From the NCBI RefSeq assembly GCF_002167005.1, contig NZ_NHTN01000035.1:1-52825 (forward strand): a stretch of 52,825 nucleotides of DNA, written 5' to 3'. The position numbers and the translations under genes were made by a program. Shown here piece by piece: positions 7,734 through 14,430 of the stretch. The notes under the pieces were generated by a model that had not been told where the DNA came from, searched no databases, and saw only the letters and a list, made by a program, of their open reading frames with translations. Position 1 is the first letter of the stretch; every line of letters begins with the position of its first letter. This DNA comes from Indiicoccus explosivorum (lineage in GTDB: Bacteria; Bacillota; Bacilli; Bacillales_A; Planococcaceae).

Positions 7734-8000
7734 TTGACAGAATTTAAATGGGCAAAACTGGGAGCAGCTTCTATCCTCTCCGTCGGTGTGCTGGCGGGAT
7801 GCGACGGTGGCGAAGAACCTGTTGAAGAGGAACCGGTTGATGAAGAAATAACCGAGGATGAAGAAGTGGAAGACGTGGACGTGGAGGAAGAAGAGGCGCC
7901 GGGCGACTCTGACGAGGAGGAAGAGGTGCTTGATGAAGGTGAAGAAGACGTGGAGCTGGATGACCCGGATGCGGCCGATGATGAAGAAGCGGCAGAATAA
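7734..8000 (+). CDS. Polyacidic small lipoprotein 1 (unknown function)
   Basis: An 88-residue protein using TTG at 7734, after AAAGAAGTGATC, a near copy of the full anti-16S complement; a GTG at 7725 is the alternative. Residues 1-22 are a lipoprotein signal peptide with Lys5-Trp6 and the lipobox LAGC (Cys23). The remaining 65 residues are about 40 Asp/Glu with no Lys or Arg, so the mature protein is a lipid-anchored, disordered polyanion on the outer face of the membrane. The same Lys5-Trp6 and Cys23 spacing recurs in the next two genes, which supports both paralogy and the chosen start. Cation binding at the cell surface is a guess; I know of no named family. Confidence 0.75.
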   Translation: MTEFKWAKLGAASILSVGVLAGCDGGEEPVEEEPVDEEITEDEEVEDVDVEEEEAPGDSDEEEEVLDEGEEDVELDDPDAADDEEAAE

Positions 8001-8013
8001 TCGAAATGAAAAT

Positions 8014-8039
8014 GTTTAGGCTGCCGGGCATGTGGGAAA
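8014..8039 (+). promoter_or_regulatory. Sigma-B-type promoter of acidic lipoprotein 2
   Basis: GTTTAG (8014-8019), 14 bases, GGGAAA (8034-8039), compatible with a GTTTAA / GGGWAW consensus. It lies 90 bases before the ATG of lipoprotein 2. Confidence 0.45.
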
Positions 8040-8068
8040 AACACTAACTGTAAGAACGTGAGGATAAG

Positions 8069-8096
8069 CTAATATTTATTTCTTAATAAATATTAG
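8069..8096. repeat. Perfect 12-base inverted repeat in the leader of lipoprotein 2
   Basis: CTAATATTTATT (8069-8080) and AATAAATATTAG (8085-8096) around TCTT. It is AT-only apart from the end pair and has no T-run, so it is not a terminator. It could be an operator or an RNA hairpin between the promoter and the start codon. Confidence 0.6.
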
Positions 8097-8128
8097 GACA
8101 CTATCACCTATTCGAAGGAGGACTTTTC

Positions 8129-8254
8129 ATGTTGAAATCAAAATGGGCAAGACTCGCGGCAGTAGGTTTCGTATCAGTGGGCATTTTGGGAGCATGCGCT
8201 GAAGAGGAACCGGTCGAAGAGGAAGAAGTAGTCGAAGAAGAAGTAGTTGAGTAA
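8129..8254 (+). CDS. Polyacidic small lipoprotein 2 (unknown function)
   Basis: A 41-residue protein; ATG at 8129 follows GAAGGAGGACTTTTC, an excellent ribosome-binding site. It has the same pattern as its neighbours: basic start with Lys5-Trp6, hydrophobic core, lipobox LGAC with Cys23, then AEEEPVEEEEVVEEEVVE, in which 11 of 18 residues are Glu. After processing only about 19 residues remain. It has its own terminator (8265-8290) and a sigma-B-like promoter. Too short for standard gene-length cut-offs, but the signals leave little doubt that it is translated. Confidence 0.75.
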   Translation: MLKSKWARLAAVGFVSVGILGACAEEEPVEEEEVVEEEVVE

Positions 8255-8264
8255 GCATGTAAAG

Positions 8265-8290
8265 AGAGGGCCGGCGCGGTCCTCTTTTTT
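8265..8290 (+). terminator. Intrinsic terminator after acidic lipoprotein 2
   Basis: AGAGGGCC / GGTCCTCT with one mismatch, 5-base loop, then six Ts. Confidence 0.75.
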
Positions 8291-8319
8291 CATAGCAAGA
8301 TGGTAAGGAGTTGAAGGAC

Positions 8320-8484
8320 TTGGCAAAAAGGAAATGGCTGAAAGCGGGAGCGGCACTGTTTCTGTCGGCGAACGTTCTCGCTGCTTGCGGAAATCCGGGT
8401 GAGCCCGAAGAGGAAGATATTCCTGAAGTGGATGATGACGAGGAAGTCGAAGAAGAAGTGGAGGAAGATCCCGAAGCGGAGTAA
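8320..8484 (+). CDS. Polyacidic small lipoprotein 3 (unknown function)
   Basis: A 54-residue protein starting at TTG 8320, nine bases after AAGGAG. The signal peptide has Lys5-Trp6 again and lipobox LAAC with Cys23. The mature part, about 32 residues, is dominated by Glu and Asp (for example EVDDDEEVEEEVEEDPEAE). No separate promoter is evident in the 30 bases after the previous terminator, so it may depend on read-through. The stop codon lies in the stem of the terminator at 8483-8512. Function unknown. Confidence 0.72.
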   Translation: MAKRKWLKAGAALFLSANVLAACGNPGEPEEEDIPEVDDDEEVEEEVEEDPEAE

Positions 8485-8512
8485 AAAAAGACTGCAGGGG
8501 CAGTCTTTTTTT
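8483..8512. terminator. Bidirectional intrinsic terminator
   Basis: AAAAAAAGACTGC / GCAGTCTTTTTTT around AGGG. It can serve lipoprotein 3 (plus) and the cation efflux gene (minus, about 50 bases past its stop). Confidence 0.85.
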
Positions 8513-8560
8513 GTTTTTCGGCGACGGTCCACAGGCAGTTGGCATGCGCGCCTTCCGCAG

Positions 8561-9448
8561 TCAGTCTGGCCGTGTTTTTTCGGGATAATGGGGTTCGATA
8601 TGGACATGTACGACACAGCCGGCATTCACGCGGTGGATTTTCCGCTCGATTTCCTCGGTGATGCGGTGGCTCTGAACCACGTCCAGCGCGGGATCAACTT
8701 CCACTGTGAGGTCGACCAGTGTCAGGTTTCCGTGGGTTCTGCCTTTGAAATCGCGGAGTGCGAGCACTCCCGGTACTTTTTTGATCAGGAAAGTCAATGT
8801 TTCCATTTCCTCTTCATCGAATCCGTCCGTCAGCGCGTGGGCCGCTTCCCTAAAAATATCGGCTGCGGTCTTCAGGATGATCAATGCCACAGCGGCAGCG
8901 GTAATTGAATCCAAAATGGGTGCGCCGAGTGCTGCGGCGACAATGCCGATACCCGCCCCGATCGAAACGAGGGCATCTGAACGGTTATCGTAAGCGGCGG
9001 CGCGGACGGCAGCACTGTTGATTTGCCGGCTCAGTTTCAAGTTGTACCGGTAAACCGCGTAAATGATTACAGCGCTAAAAAACGCGACCCCGGCGGTGAA
9101 GAGGGAAGGGGCTTCAGCCGCGGGATCAAGGAGGCTGACAAAGGCTGAATACAGGACTTGGAGACCGATCAGCCCCATGATGAAAGATGCAAACAGGGAA
9201 GAGACCGTTTCTGCGCGGAGATGACCGTAGTGATGGTTCATATCCGGTGGGCGCTGTGAGATGCGGAGCCCGATCAGGACAGCGACGGAAGCGATGATAT
9301 CCGAAAGATTATTGAACCCGTCGGCCCGGAGAGCCTCAGAATCACCAGCGTATCCGGCGGTCAGCTTGACGGCGCTCAAGAACAAGTAAGCGCCGATCGA
9401 AAGCCAGGCGCCTTTTTCCCCTTTCCGGAGATTCGCGTATTGTTCCAA
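8561..9448 (-). CDS. mneS: Cation diffusion facilitator, MneS (YeaB)-like
   Basis: A 295-residue CDF transporter with six membrane helices and a C-terminal cytoplasmic metal-sensing domain (from about 205). Metal-site motifs are RADGFNNLSD (41-50) in helix 2 and AYDNRSDALVS in helix 5; the ferredoxin-like tail ends in VVHVHIEPHYPEK. It closely resembles B. subtilis YeaB/MneS, a manganese exporter, for example MEQYANLRKGEKGAWLSIGA against its start. TTG start at 9448 with GAGGGAGG upstream. A short leader with a hairpin separates promoter and gene. Metal specificity is inferred from the family. Confidence 0.88.
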   Translation of the reverse strand: MEQYANLRKGEKGAWLSIGAYLFLSAVKLTAGYAGDSEALRADGFNNLSDIIASVAVLIGLRISQRPPDMNHHYGHLRAETVSSLFASFIMGLIGLQVLYSAFVSLLDPAAEAPSLFTAGVAFFSAVIIYAVYRYNLKLSRQINSAAVRAAAYDNRSDALVSIGAGIGIVAAALGAPILDSITAAAVALIILKTAADIFREAAHALTDGFDEEEMETLTFLIKKVPGVLALRDFKGRTHGNLTLVDLTVEVDPALDVVQSHRITEEIERKIHRVNAGCVVHVHIEPHYPEKTRPD

Positions 9449-9479
9449 CAGAGTTTCCCTCCCTCAAAAAATCCAGACA

Positions 9480-9508
9480 GGCAAAAACGGCCCGCAAAGG
9501 GGCCGTTT
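9480..9508 (-). terminator. Terminator-like hairpin in the mneS leader
   Basis: AAACGGCC / GGCCGTTT stem (9485-9492 with 9501-9508), followed on the minus strand by TTTTTG. It starts only about 15 bases after the expected transcription start and ends about 30 bases before the start codon. Confidence 0.6.
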
Positions 9509-9529
9509 CCATGATTCTTCGCACTTTCA

Positions 9530-9558
9530 ACTATATAGGATAACCGGGGAGAACTCAA
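9530..9558 (-). promoter_or_regulatory. Sigma-A promoter of mneS
   Basis: Minus strand TTGAGT (9558-9553), 17 bases, TATAGT (9535-9530). Confidence 0.6.
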
Positions 9559-9649
9559 ATATGTCAGCAATGTTAAGATTCACGGCGGAGGGTTGCGGTA
9601 TATTAGCAAATGGTAATATGATGATCCTGTTCATGAAAGGAGCGGAATC

Positions 9650-10822
9650 ATGAAGAAAGAGCGATACATAGAAATACTGAAAGCGTCGACCCTTCTCGGC
9701 CTGACGTCATTCGGCGGCCCGGCGGCCCATCTGGGCTATTTCAGGGAAGAGTACGTCAAACGGAGGGAATGGCTGGACGACCGGGTATACGCGGATATTG
9801 TCGCACTCTGCCAGTTCCTTCCGGGACCGGCGAGTTCACAAGTCGGCATTACGATTGGCATGCTTCGGGGCGGATTGTTCGGCGGGTTTTTGTCCTGGTT
9901 CGGCTTTACGATGCCTTCTGTCATCATCCTTATGTTATTTGCCTTATTCGTCACCCATACAGAGCTGGACATCGGCTGGCTCCAAGGACTGAAAATCGCC
10001 GCAGTCGCTGTCGTCGCCCATGCACTTATCGGGATGGGGAAGAACTTGGCGCCCGATCGGCCGCGGATTGTGATCGTCGTACTGTCGGCGTGGGCGATCC
10101 TGCTCGTGCCGACCGCCTGGGCACAGATTGCGGTCATTGTCGCTGCCGGCATCATTGGCTACGCTGTGTTCCGGGGCGGGGAGCTGCCGGCGGCTCCGGA
10201 ACTGACACTGACGTTCGGCCGGCGGATCGGCGCCGTTTCGCTTTTACTGTTCAGCGGCCTGCTCGCGGGTCTGCCTCTCCTGCGGCCATTTCTTGAATCG
10301 GTGTACTATGCGATTTTTGATACGTTCTATCGGGTGGGGGCCATTGTTTTCGGCGGCGGTCATGTCGTGCTTCCGATGATCGAACGGGAAGTCGTCCCCG
10401 TGTGGATGAATGAAGAAATATTCATTGCCGGTTATGGTGCCGCACAAGCAGTGCCAGGGCCGCTGTTTACGCTGTCGGCTTATCTCGGTCAGCTAATGGG
10501 CGACATTCCTGGCGCCTTTGTGGCAGTTGCGGCCATGTTCTTGCCATCATTCCTTCTGCTGATCGGGATATTACCTTATTGGAATCTGATCAGGACGAAA
10601 TCGGGTATTCAGGCTGCCCTGAAAGGGATCAACGCGTCAGTGGTCGGCCTGCTGCTTGCCGCTTTTTATGATCCGGTGTTCACGTCGGGCATCGACGGCC
10701 CTTCCGATTTCGCCATTGCCGTCACCGCTTTCGCAATGTTAGTCTATTTTAGAATAGCTCCTTGGATCGTGGTGTTTTTTGCCGCGCTTCTCGGCGCGCT
10801 GTCGTACGCAATTATCGGATAG
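9650..10822 (+). CDS. chrA: Chromate-type transporter, two-domain ChrA
   Basis: A 390-residue membrane protein of the CHR family, long form with two homologous halves. The N-terminal half has the signature [13 protein letters not shown] and the conserved [16 protein letters not shown]; the second half repeats it as [17 protein letters not shown] and [18 protein letters not shown]. Characterised members export chromate, and many genomic ones have unknown anion substrates. AAGGAG precedes the ATG. The stop lies 10 bases before the kynureninase start, so it is the first gene of an operon with kynurenine-pathway enzymes, which hints at an organic acid rather than chromate; that is speculation. 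Confidence 0.9.
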   Translation: MKKERYIEILKASTLLGLTSFGGPAAHLGYFREEYVKRREWLDDRVYADIVALCQFLPGPASSQVGITIGMLRGGLFGGFLSWFGFTMPSVIILMLFALFVTHTELDIGWLQGLKIAAVAVVAHALIGMGKNLAPDRPRIVIVVLSAWAILLVPTAWAQIAVIVAAGIIGYAVFRGGELPAAPELTLTFGRRIGAVSLLLFSGLLAGLPLLRPFLESVYYAIFDTFYRVGAIVFGGGHVVLPMIEREVVPVWMNEEIFIAGYGAAQAVPGPLFTLSAYLGQLMGDIPGAFVAVAAMFLPSFLLLIGILPYWNLIRTKSGIQAALKGINASVVGLLLAAFYDPVFTSGIDGPSDFAIAVTAFAMLVYFRIAPWIVVFFAALLGALSYAIIG

Positions 10823-10832
10823 GGGGATGGAT

Positions 10833-12083
10833 ATGGAAGCAGCACTTCTTGATCAGCAGGATCCGCTTCGCCGTTTCAGGGAAGAGTTTTTTCAGGAAGA
10901 AGGGCGCATTTATCTGGATGGCAATTCGCTCGGACTGATGTCCGGAAGGGCAGAAGACAAATTGTTGCAGCTTTCCATGAGCTGGAAGCAACTCGGAATC
11001 GACGGCTGGACGGAAGGCGGGCACCCATGGTTTACGCTGTCCGAGGATCTCGGCAGGCGGGTGGCCCCTCTCGTGGGCGCGCTGCCGCATGAAGTGATGG
11101 TGACCGGGTCCATTACCGTGAATATCCACCAGTTGCTCTCGACACTGTTCCAGCCCGAACAAGGGCGGGAGGTCATCCTTTGCGATGAGCTGAATTTCCC
11201 TTCTGATATTTACGCAACCCAAAGCCATCTGCGTCTCAGAGGCCTGGATCCGGAAAAGACGCTCCGCAAAGTGCAGAGCCGGGATGGCCTGACTCTCCGG
11301 AAAGAGGATATTATGGCAGAGCTCAACGAAGATGTCGCGGTCCTTCTGCTGCCTTCTGTGCTGTACAGGAGCGGCCAGCTGCTGCCGATCCGTGAAATCA
11401 CTGCGGCAGCGCATGAAAAAGGAATTCTCGTCGGATTCGATCTGGCCCACTCGATCGGCGCGCTGCCGCATAGCCTGCACGAGGATGGAGTGGATTTCGC
11501 CGTCTGGTGCCATTACAAATATATGAATGCCGGACCGGGATCGGCGGGCGGCCTTTACGTGCACGAGCGGCACCATACAAATCAGCCCGGCCTTGGCGGC
11601 TGGTTCGGCTCCGATAAAACGAAACAATTCGATATGGATCACTCGTTCACGAAAGCGGAAGATGCAGGTGCGTACCAGATCGGCACGCCCCATATTTTCA
11701 GCACAGCCCCTCTTATCGGCAGTATCGAAATATTCGAAGAGGCCGGCATCGGGCAAATCAGAGAAAAATCGCTTGCACTGACTGCTTTTCTCCGTAAGCT
11801 GGCGGCTGACAGGGTTCCGGAGCTGCGGGATGTGACGCCGGCACACGACGCGGAACGGGGCGGACATGTGGCGTTTGCCCATGAGGAAGCGGCCCGGATT
11901 TGCAAAGCGCTCAAAGCGGATGGGGTGGTTCCCGACTTCCGTGCCCCCAACATCATCCGGCTGGCGCCGGTCGCTCTGTACACTTCCTATGAAGATGTGG
12001 AGGAAGCAATCAGCCGGCTTGCCCGGATCATGGAAGAAGAACGGTACAAAAACTTTACGAACGAACGAAATGTGGTGGCCTGA
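10833..12083 (+). CDS. kynU: Kynureninase
   Basis: A 416-residue PLP enzyme of the aminotransferase class V fold that cleaves kynurenine to anthranilate and alanine. The motif [13 protein letters not shown] contains the Schiff-base lysine (Lys229); [14 protein letters not shown] carries the cofactor-binding Asp; [11 protein letters not shown] is the conserved start. I chose ATG 10833, six bases after AGGGGG; ATG 10827 touches the Shine-Dalgarno, and the open frame further upstream overlaps chrA. It overlaps kynB by one base. No tryptophan 2,3-dioxygenase gene (kynA) is in the window. Confidence 0.95.
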   Translation: MEAALLDQQDPLRRFREEFFQEEGRIYLDGNSLGLMSGRAEDKLLQLSMSWKQLGIDGWTEGGHPWFTLSEDLGRRVAPLVGALPHEVMVTGSITVNIHQLLSTLFQPEQGREVILCDELNFPSDIYATQSHLRLRGLDPEKTLRKVQSRDGLTLRKEDIMAELNEDVAVLLLPSVLYRSGQLLPIREITAAAHEKGILVGFDLAHSIGALPHSLHEDGVDFAVWCHYKYMNAGPGSAGGLYVHERHHTNQPGLGGWFGSDKTKQFDMDHSFTKAEDAGAYQIGTPHIFSTAPLIGSIEIFEEAGIGQIREKSLALTAFLRKLAADRVPELRDVTPAHDAERGGHVAFAHEEAARICKALKADGVVPDFRAPNIIRLAPVALYTSYEDVEEAISRLARIMEEERYKNFTNERNVVA

Positions 12084-12721
12084 TGAAAATATGGGACATT
12101 TCAATGGACCTGGACCGCAGCACGGCTGAGTGGCCGGGCGATACGCCCTTCCGGTACCGTGTGGCAGCTGCCATTGCAGAGACAGGCTCCGTCAATATCG
12201 GGGAAGTGAACATGAGCACACATATCGGCACGCATATCGACGCCCCTTTCCACTATGATCAGGACGGCCTCCAAGTCCATGACTTGCCGCTTGATATCTA
12301 CATGGGGACAGCCACTGTCGTCGATGTCACCGGCATCCGGACGATTTCGGCGGAACACCTGGAAAAGAATGTCCGGCCGGATGGCATTCAAGCTGTTTTT
12401 TTGAAAACGGGAGCTTGGCCTGACAGGACGGTTTTCCCTGAAGATTATCCGCTTTACGATGTGTCGGTAGCTGCCTGGATGGAAGCGAATCAAATCCGGC
12501 TGCTCGGTGTCGACACACCATCAGTCGACCCGGAGACGAGCAAAGAACTTCCCATGCACATGGCGATGAATCGCCATAACCGGTTCATTCTGGAAGGGCT
12601 CGTATTGGACGGTGTGCCCGCAGGGGTTTATGGCTATGCCGCACTTCCGCTGAAAATTAAAGGAAGTGACGGAAGCCCTGTCCGTGCTGTGCTGACAGAA
12701 AACAAAAACGCCTCCGGCTGA
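12083..12721 (+). CDS. kynB: Kynurenine formamidase (arylformamidase)
   Basis: A 212-residue member of the metal-dependent cyclase family that hydrolyses N-formylkynurenine. The zinc motif HIGTHIDAPFHYDQDG gives His47, His51, Asp53 and His57. VDTPSVDP and the final YAALPLKIKGSDGSPVRAVL are typical of the bacterial KynB branch. The ATG overlaps the last base of the kynU stop (TGATGA), so translation is coupled. With kynU it converts formylkynurenine to anthranilate. The 3' end lies in a hairpin shared with the convergent gene. Confidence 0.94.
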   Translation: MKIWDISMDLDRSTAEWPGDTPFRYRVAAAIAETGSVNIGEVNMSTHIGTHIDAPFHYDQDGLQVHDLPLDIYMGTATVVDVTGIRTISAEHLEKNVRPDGIQAVFLKTGAWPDRTVFPEDYPLYDVSVAAWMEANQIRLLGVDTPSVDPETSKELPMHMAMNRHNRFILEGLVLDGVPAGVYGYAALPLKIKGSDGSPVRAVLTENKNASG

Positions 12722-12737
12722 AGTCAGATGGAGGCGT
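12702..12737 (-). terminator. Terminator of the LMW-phosphatase-like gene
   Basis: ACGCCTCC / GGAGGCGT (12708-12715 with 12730-12737). On the minus strand it is followed by TTTTTGTTTT. The kynB stop codon is in the loop region. Confidence 0.65.
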
Positions 12738-13172
12738 CTACATGTACTGGAACTTGAAGACAGGTTCCAGTTTTTTTATATTTATGGCGATTTCGTCACA
12801 AACTTCCTGGTATAAGGCCCACTTCTCGATTTCGTCTTCTGTCCGGAGGACGGGGTTCCGGATGTCCCATCGAAGAAGCTTGTCTTCAGGGAGATCCATC
12901 GGGACATCGAGCACTTCAAACTCGGTATCGACAAGGGCGATGACCAGATCGGCATGCCGGATTTCGTCAGCATTATATGGGGTGAGCCGGACTGCGGGCA
13001 GTTCCAGCATGATTTCCTTCATCACTTCAACTGTCGTGCTGTCAAAGACCGGCTGCTTCCAGGCGGCACTCCGGATTTCCCAATCCGGCAGCCGGAGACA
13101 ATTGGCCCAGACTTCAGCCATCATCCCTCTTTGCTGATGAGAAGACAGAAAATAGACAGTATGCTTATTCAT
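12738..13172 (-). CDS. LMW phosphatase / arsenate-reductase-like protein lacking the catalytic cysteine loop
   Basis: A 144-residue protein with the outline of the low-molecular-weight phosphatase/ArsC fold: a first strand and loop at residues 5-20, LPDWEIRSAAWKQP where ArsC has its second strand, DLVIALVD in place of the usual core strand, and WDIRNPVL near the usual acidic loop. ArsC-type enzymes have FLCTGNSCRSQMAE here; this protein has YFLSSHQQRGMMAE, with no cysteine and one residue fewer. Arsenate reduction or phosphatase chemistry by the usual mechanism is therefore not expected. RBS GGGAT is weak. It may be a binding or regulatory relic. Family placement is by eye. Confidence 0.65.
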   Translation of the reverse strand: MNKHTVYFLSSHQQRGMMAEVWANCLRLPDWEIRSAAWKQPVFDSTTVEVMKEIMLELPAVRLTPYNADEIRHADLVIALVDTEFEVLDVPMDLPEDKLLRWDIRNPVLRTEDEIEKWALYQEVCDEIAINIKKLEPVFKFQYM

Positions 13173-13397
13173 GACTGATCCCTACTTCCTCGCTAAAATT
13201 AGCTGTCATGTGAAAGGGATGCAAGGATATTTCGTTCTTGCTTCTCTTTGGTTATCTTTACCCATTCCACGTAAAATAAATCACATAAAAACATTAATTC
13301 TGTGTATTTTTTCGTTGTTTTTTACGGAACAATGACAAAAATGTCGTTTCCATGAAGAAAGGGTCCACACAGAAGGGAATGGACCCTGTCATCAACC
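13173..13397. other. AT-rich intergenic spacer
   Basis: Upstream region of the phosphatase-like gene plus the terminator of the stress-protein gene. I saw no further ORF with a ribosome-binding site. Confidence 0.5.
13354..13386 (-). terminator. Terminator of the universal stress protein gene
   Basis: GGGTCCA / TGGACCC (13361-13367 with 13380-13386), then TTTCTTC on the minus strand. Confidence 0.6.
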
Positions 13398-13916
13398 TTA
13401 TTTCACGATTAAAACAGAGCACGGCGCTTCTTTCAGCACTTTTTCGCTTACTGAGCCGACAAAGAACTTCTGAAGGCCGGATTTCCCGCTGTTGCCGACA
13501 ATGAGGAGGTCGATCTGCTGCTCATCAGCGAATGCGGAAATGGTTTTGGCTGGATCTCCTTCCACCGCCAGGACTTCCCCTTTCACGTGCTGGTCCTGCA
13601 GATGCTGCTGGATCGTCGTGTGCATCGTCTTGACGTAATCAGCCCGTCCTGTCTCCGGTACACGTTCGTCTTCATTGAATTCCGCGCCGAGCTCAGGCGG
13701 CATATACCTCGAGTAGGCTCCGTCAGAAATGAGCGTCATTCCTTGGAACGTCGCTGCTTCGGGTTCCGCGTGCGCCACATTTTCGTGCTCGGCGTCGCTG
13801 ACGTAGATGACAGAAAGCCGGGCATCAGGCATCGCCTTTTTCATTTCAATTGCCTGGTCAAGCGCTTTCCGGGAACCGGACGAACCATCATAACCTACAG
13901 CAATATGCCCGTACAT
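13398..13916 (-). CDS. Universal stress protein, UspA family
   Basis: A 172-residue single Usp domain, somewhat longer than the usual 140-150 because of an insert around residues 55-85. The start IAVGYDGSSGSRKALDQA and the C-terminal VGNSGKSGLQKFFVGSVSEK fit the ATP-binding G-x2-G-x9-G(S/T) pattern, so it is probably an ATP-binding type. AAAGAGGTG precedes the ATG. It has its own terminator and a sigma-B-like promoter, consistent with general-stress induction. Confidence 0.92.
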   Translation of the reverse strand: MYGHIAVGYDGSSGSRKALDQAIEMKKAMPDARLSVIYVSDAEHENVAHAEPEAATFQGMTLISDGAYSRYMPPELGAEFNEDERVPETGRADYVKTMHTTIQQHLQDQHVKGEVLAVEGDPAKTISAFADEQQIDLLIVGNSGKSGLQKFFVGSVSEKVLKEAPCSVLIVK

Positions 13917-13969
13917 GTGAACACCTCTTTCTCAAACTGGAATAAAACGTTGTGCCGTTATACTAGTAA

Positions 13970-13995
13970 ATACCCGAACCGTAATTAGTAAAAAC
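13970..13995 (-). promoter_or_regulatory. Sigma-B-type promoter of the universal stress protein gene
   Basis: Minus strand GTTTTT (13995-13990), 14 bases, GGGTAT (13975-13970), about 54 bases before the ATG. The -10 is a perfect match and the -35 is 4 of 6. Confidence 0.6.
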
Positions 13996-14036
13996 GTAAG
14001 ATTATTTGCTGAAAAATGATTGATTTCACAAAACTG

Positions 14037-14066
14037 TTGACTTTTAAAAAAAGACAGTGGTAGGCT
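14037..14066 (+). promoter_or_regulatory. Probable sigma-A promoter of the drug-efflux operon
   Basis: TTGACT (14037-14042), 18 bases, TAGGCT (14061-14066). The -10 is weak, but it is the only candidate ahead of the leader ORF. Confidence 0.4.
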
Positions 14067-14101
14067 GAAGTTAACTTATTGACAGAAAGGAGAGTTTGAC
14101 G

Positions 14102-14191
14102 ATGGAAAAAACAATCAGCCGTCCGATTGCATGGAACTGCCAACTTCATACGTCAAACCTGTCCCGATCTGTCCGGTCGAAAAATCAGTAA
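14102..14191 (+). CDS. 29-codon leader peptide of the BmrCD-type operon
   Basis: ATG at 14102 after GAAAGGAGAGTTTGACG, stop TAA at 14189-14191. The peptide begins MEKTISRPIAWNC and ends SVRSKNQ. B. subtilis bmrC-bmrD is preceded by the leader ORF bmrB, through which ribosome-stalling antibiotics cause antitermination; this ORF has the same position. Within it ACCTGTC (14157-14163) can pair, with one G-U, to GGCAGGT (14221-14227), the left arm of the following terminator. The peptide itself is probably unimportant; translation speed would be the signal. Mechanism inferred. Confidence 0.65.
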   Translation: MEKTISRPIAWNCQLHTSNLSRSVRSKNQ

Positions 14192-14220
14192 TTCTTTTAT
14201 TTCGAAAACCGAACTTTAGC

Positions 14221-14247
14221 GGCAGGTGGACTCTACCTGCCTTTTTT
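14221..14247 (+). terminator. Attenuator terminator 1 of the drug-efflux operon
   Basis: Perfect 7-base stem GGCAGGT / ACCTGCC, 7-base loop, six Ts. It lies 30 bases after the leader ORF and 180 bases before the first transporter gene. Confidence 0.8.
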
Positions 14248-14250
14248 GAT

Positions 14251-14288
14251 GCGCGCATGCCCAAAATAGGTATGCGCGTTTTTAATTT
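14251..14288 (+). terminator. Attenuator terminator 2 of the drug-efflux operon
   Basis: GCGCGCATGCC / GGTATGCGCGT with one G-U pair inside an otherwise paired stem, then TTTTTAATTTT. It follows immediately after terminator 1. Confidence 0.65.
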
Positions 14289-14337
14289 TCAGGCGATTGA
14301 GCCGTTTATATAGAAAAAAAGATTAAAAGGAGAGAGC

Positions 14338-14397
14338 ATGATGAACAAAGTACAGTCAAGAAAGATGATGATCAAGGAATCGCTTGAAGGGGATTAG
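14338..14397 (+). CDS. 19-codon ORF between attenuator and bmrC
   Basis: ATG at 14338 follows AAAAGGAGAGAGC, a very good ribosome-binding site; TAG at 14395-14397. The peptide is MMNKVQSRKMMIKESLEGD. It ends 33 bases before the bmrC start. It may be a second regulatory ORF, or may deliver ribosomes to the transporter gene. Recognised only by its signals. Confidence 0.4.
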   Translation: MMNKVQSRKMMIKESLEGD

Positions 14398-14430
14398 CTG
14401 AACCGAGTTCTGGAAAGAAGGGGATTTTAG

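Noticed and set aside
7667-8044. Serine-rich 125-codon minus-strand frame opposite lipoprotein 1
   Set aside because: It is the reverse complement of the Glu/Asp-rich tail; the plus-strand frame has RBS, lipobox and promoter.
8069-8096. AT-rich palindrome as a terminator
   Set aside because: No T-run follows and a gene with a strong RBS starts 33 bases later.
9449-9530. yybP-ykoY manganese riboswitch in front of mneS
   Set aside because: Leader is far too short and lacks the conserved internal-loop sequences.
10812-12104. 430-codon open frame antisense to kynU
   Set aside because: Shadow frame; composition is His/Arg/Phe-rich as expected for antisense of this coding sequence.
13200-13330. 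A sigma-B promoter (GATTTA-13-GGGTAA) for the phosphatase-like gene
   Set aside because: The -35 matches poorly, so I did not list it despite a fair -10.
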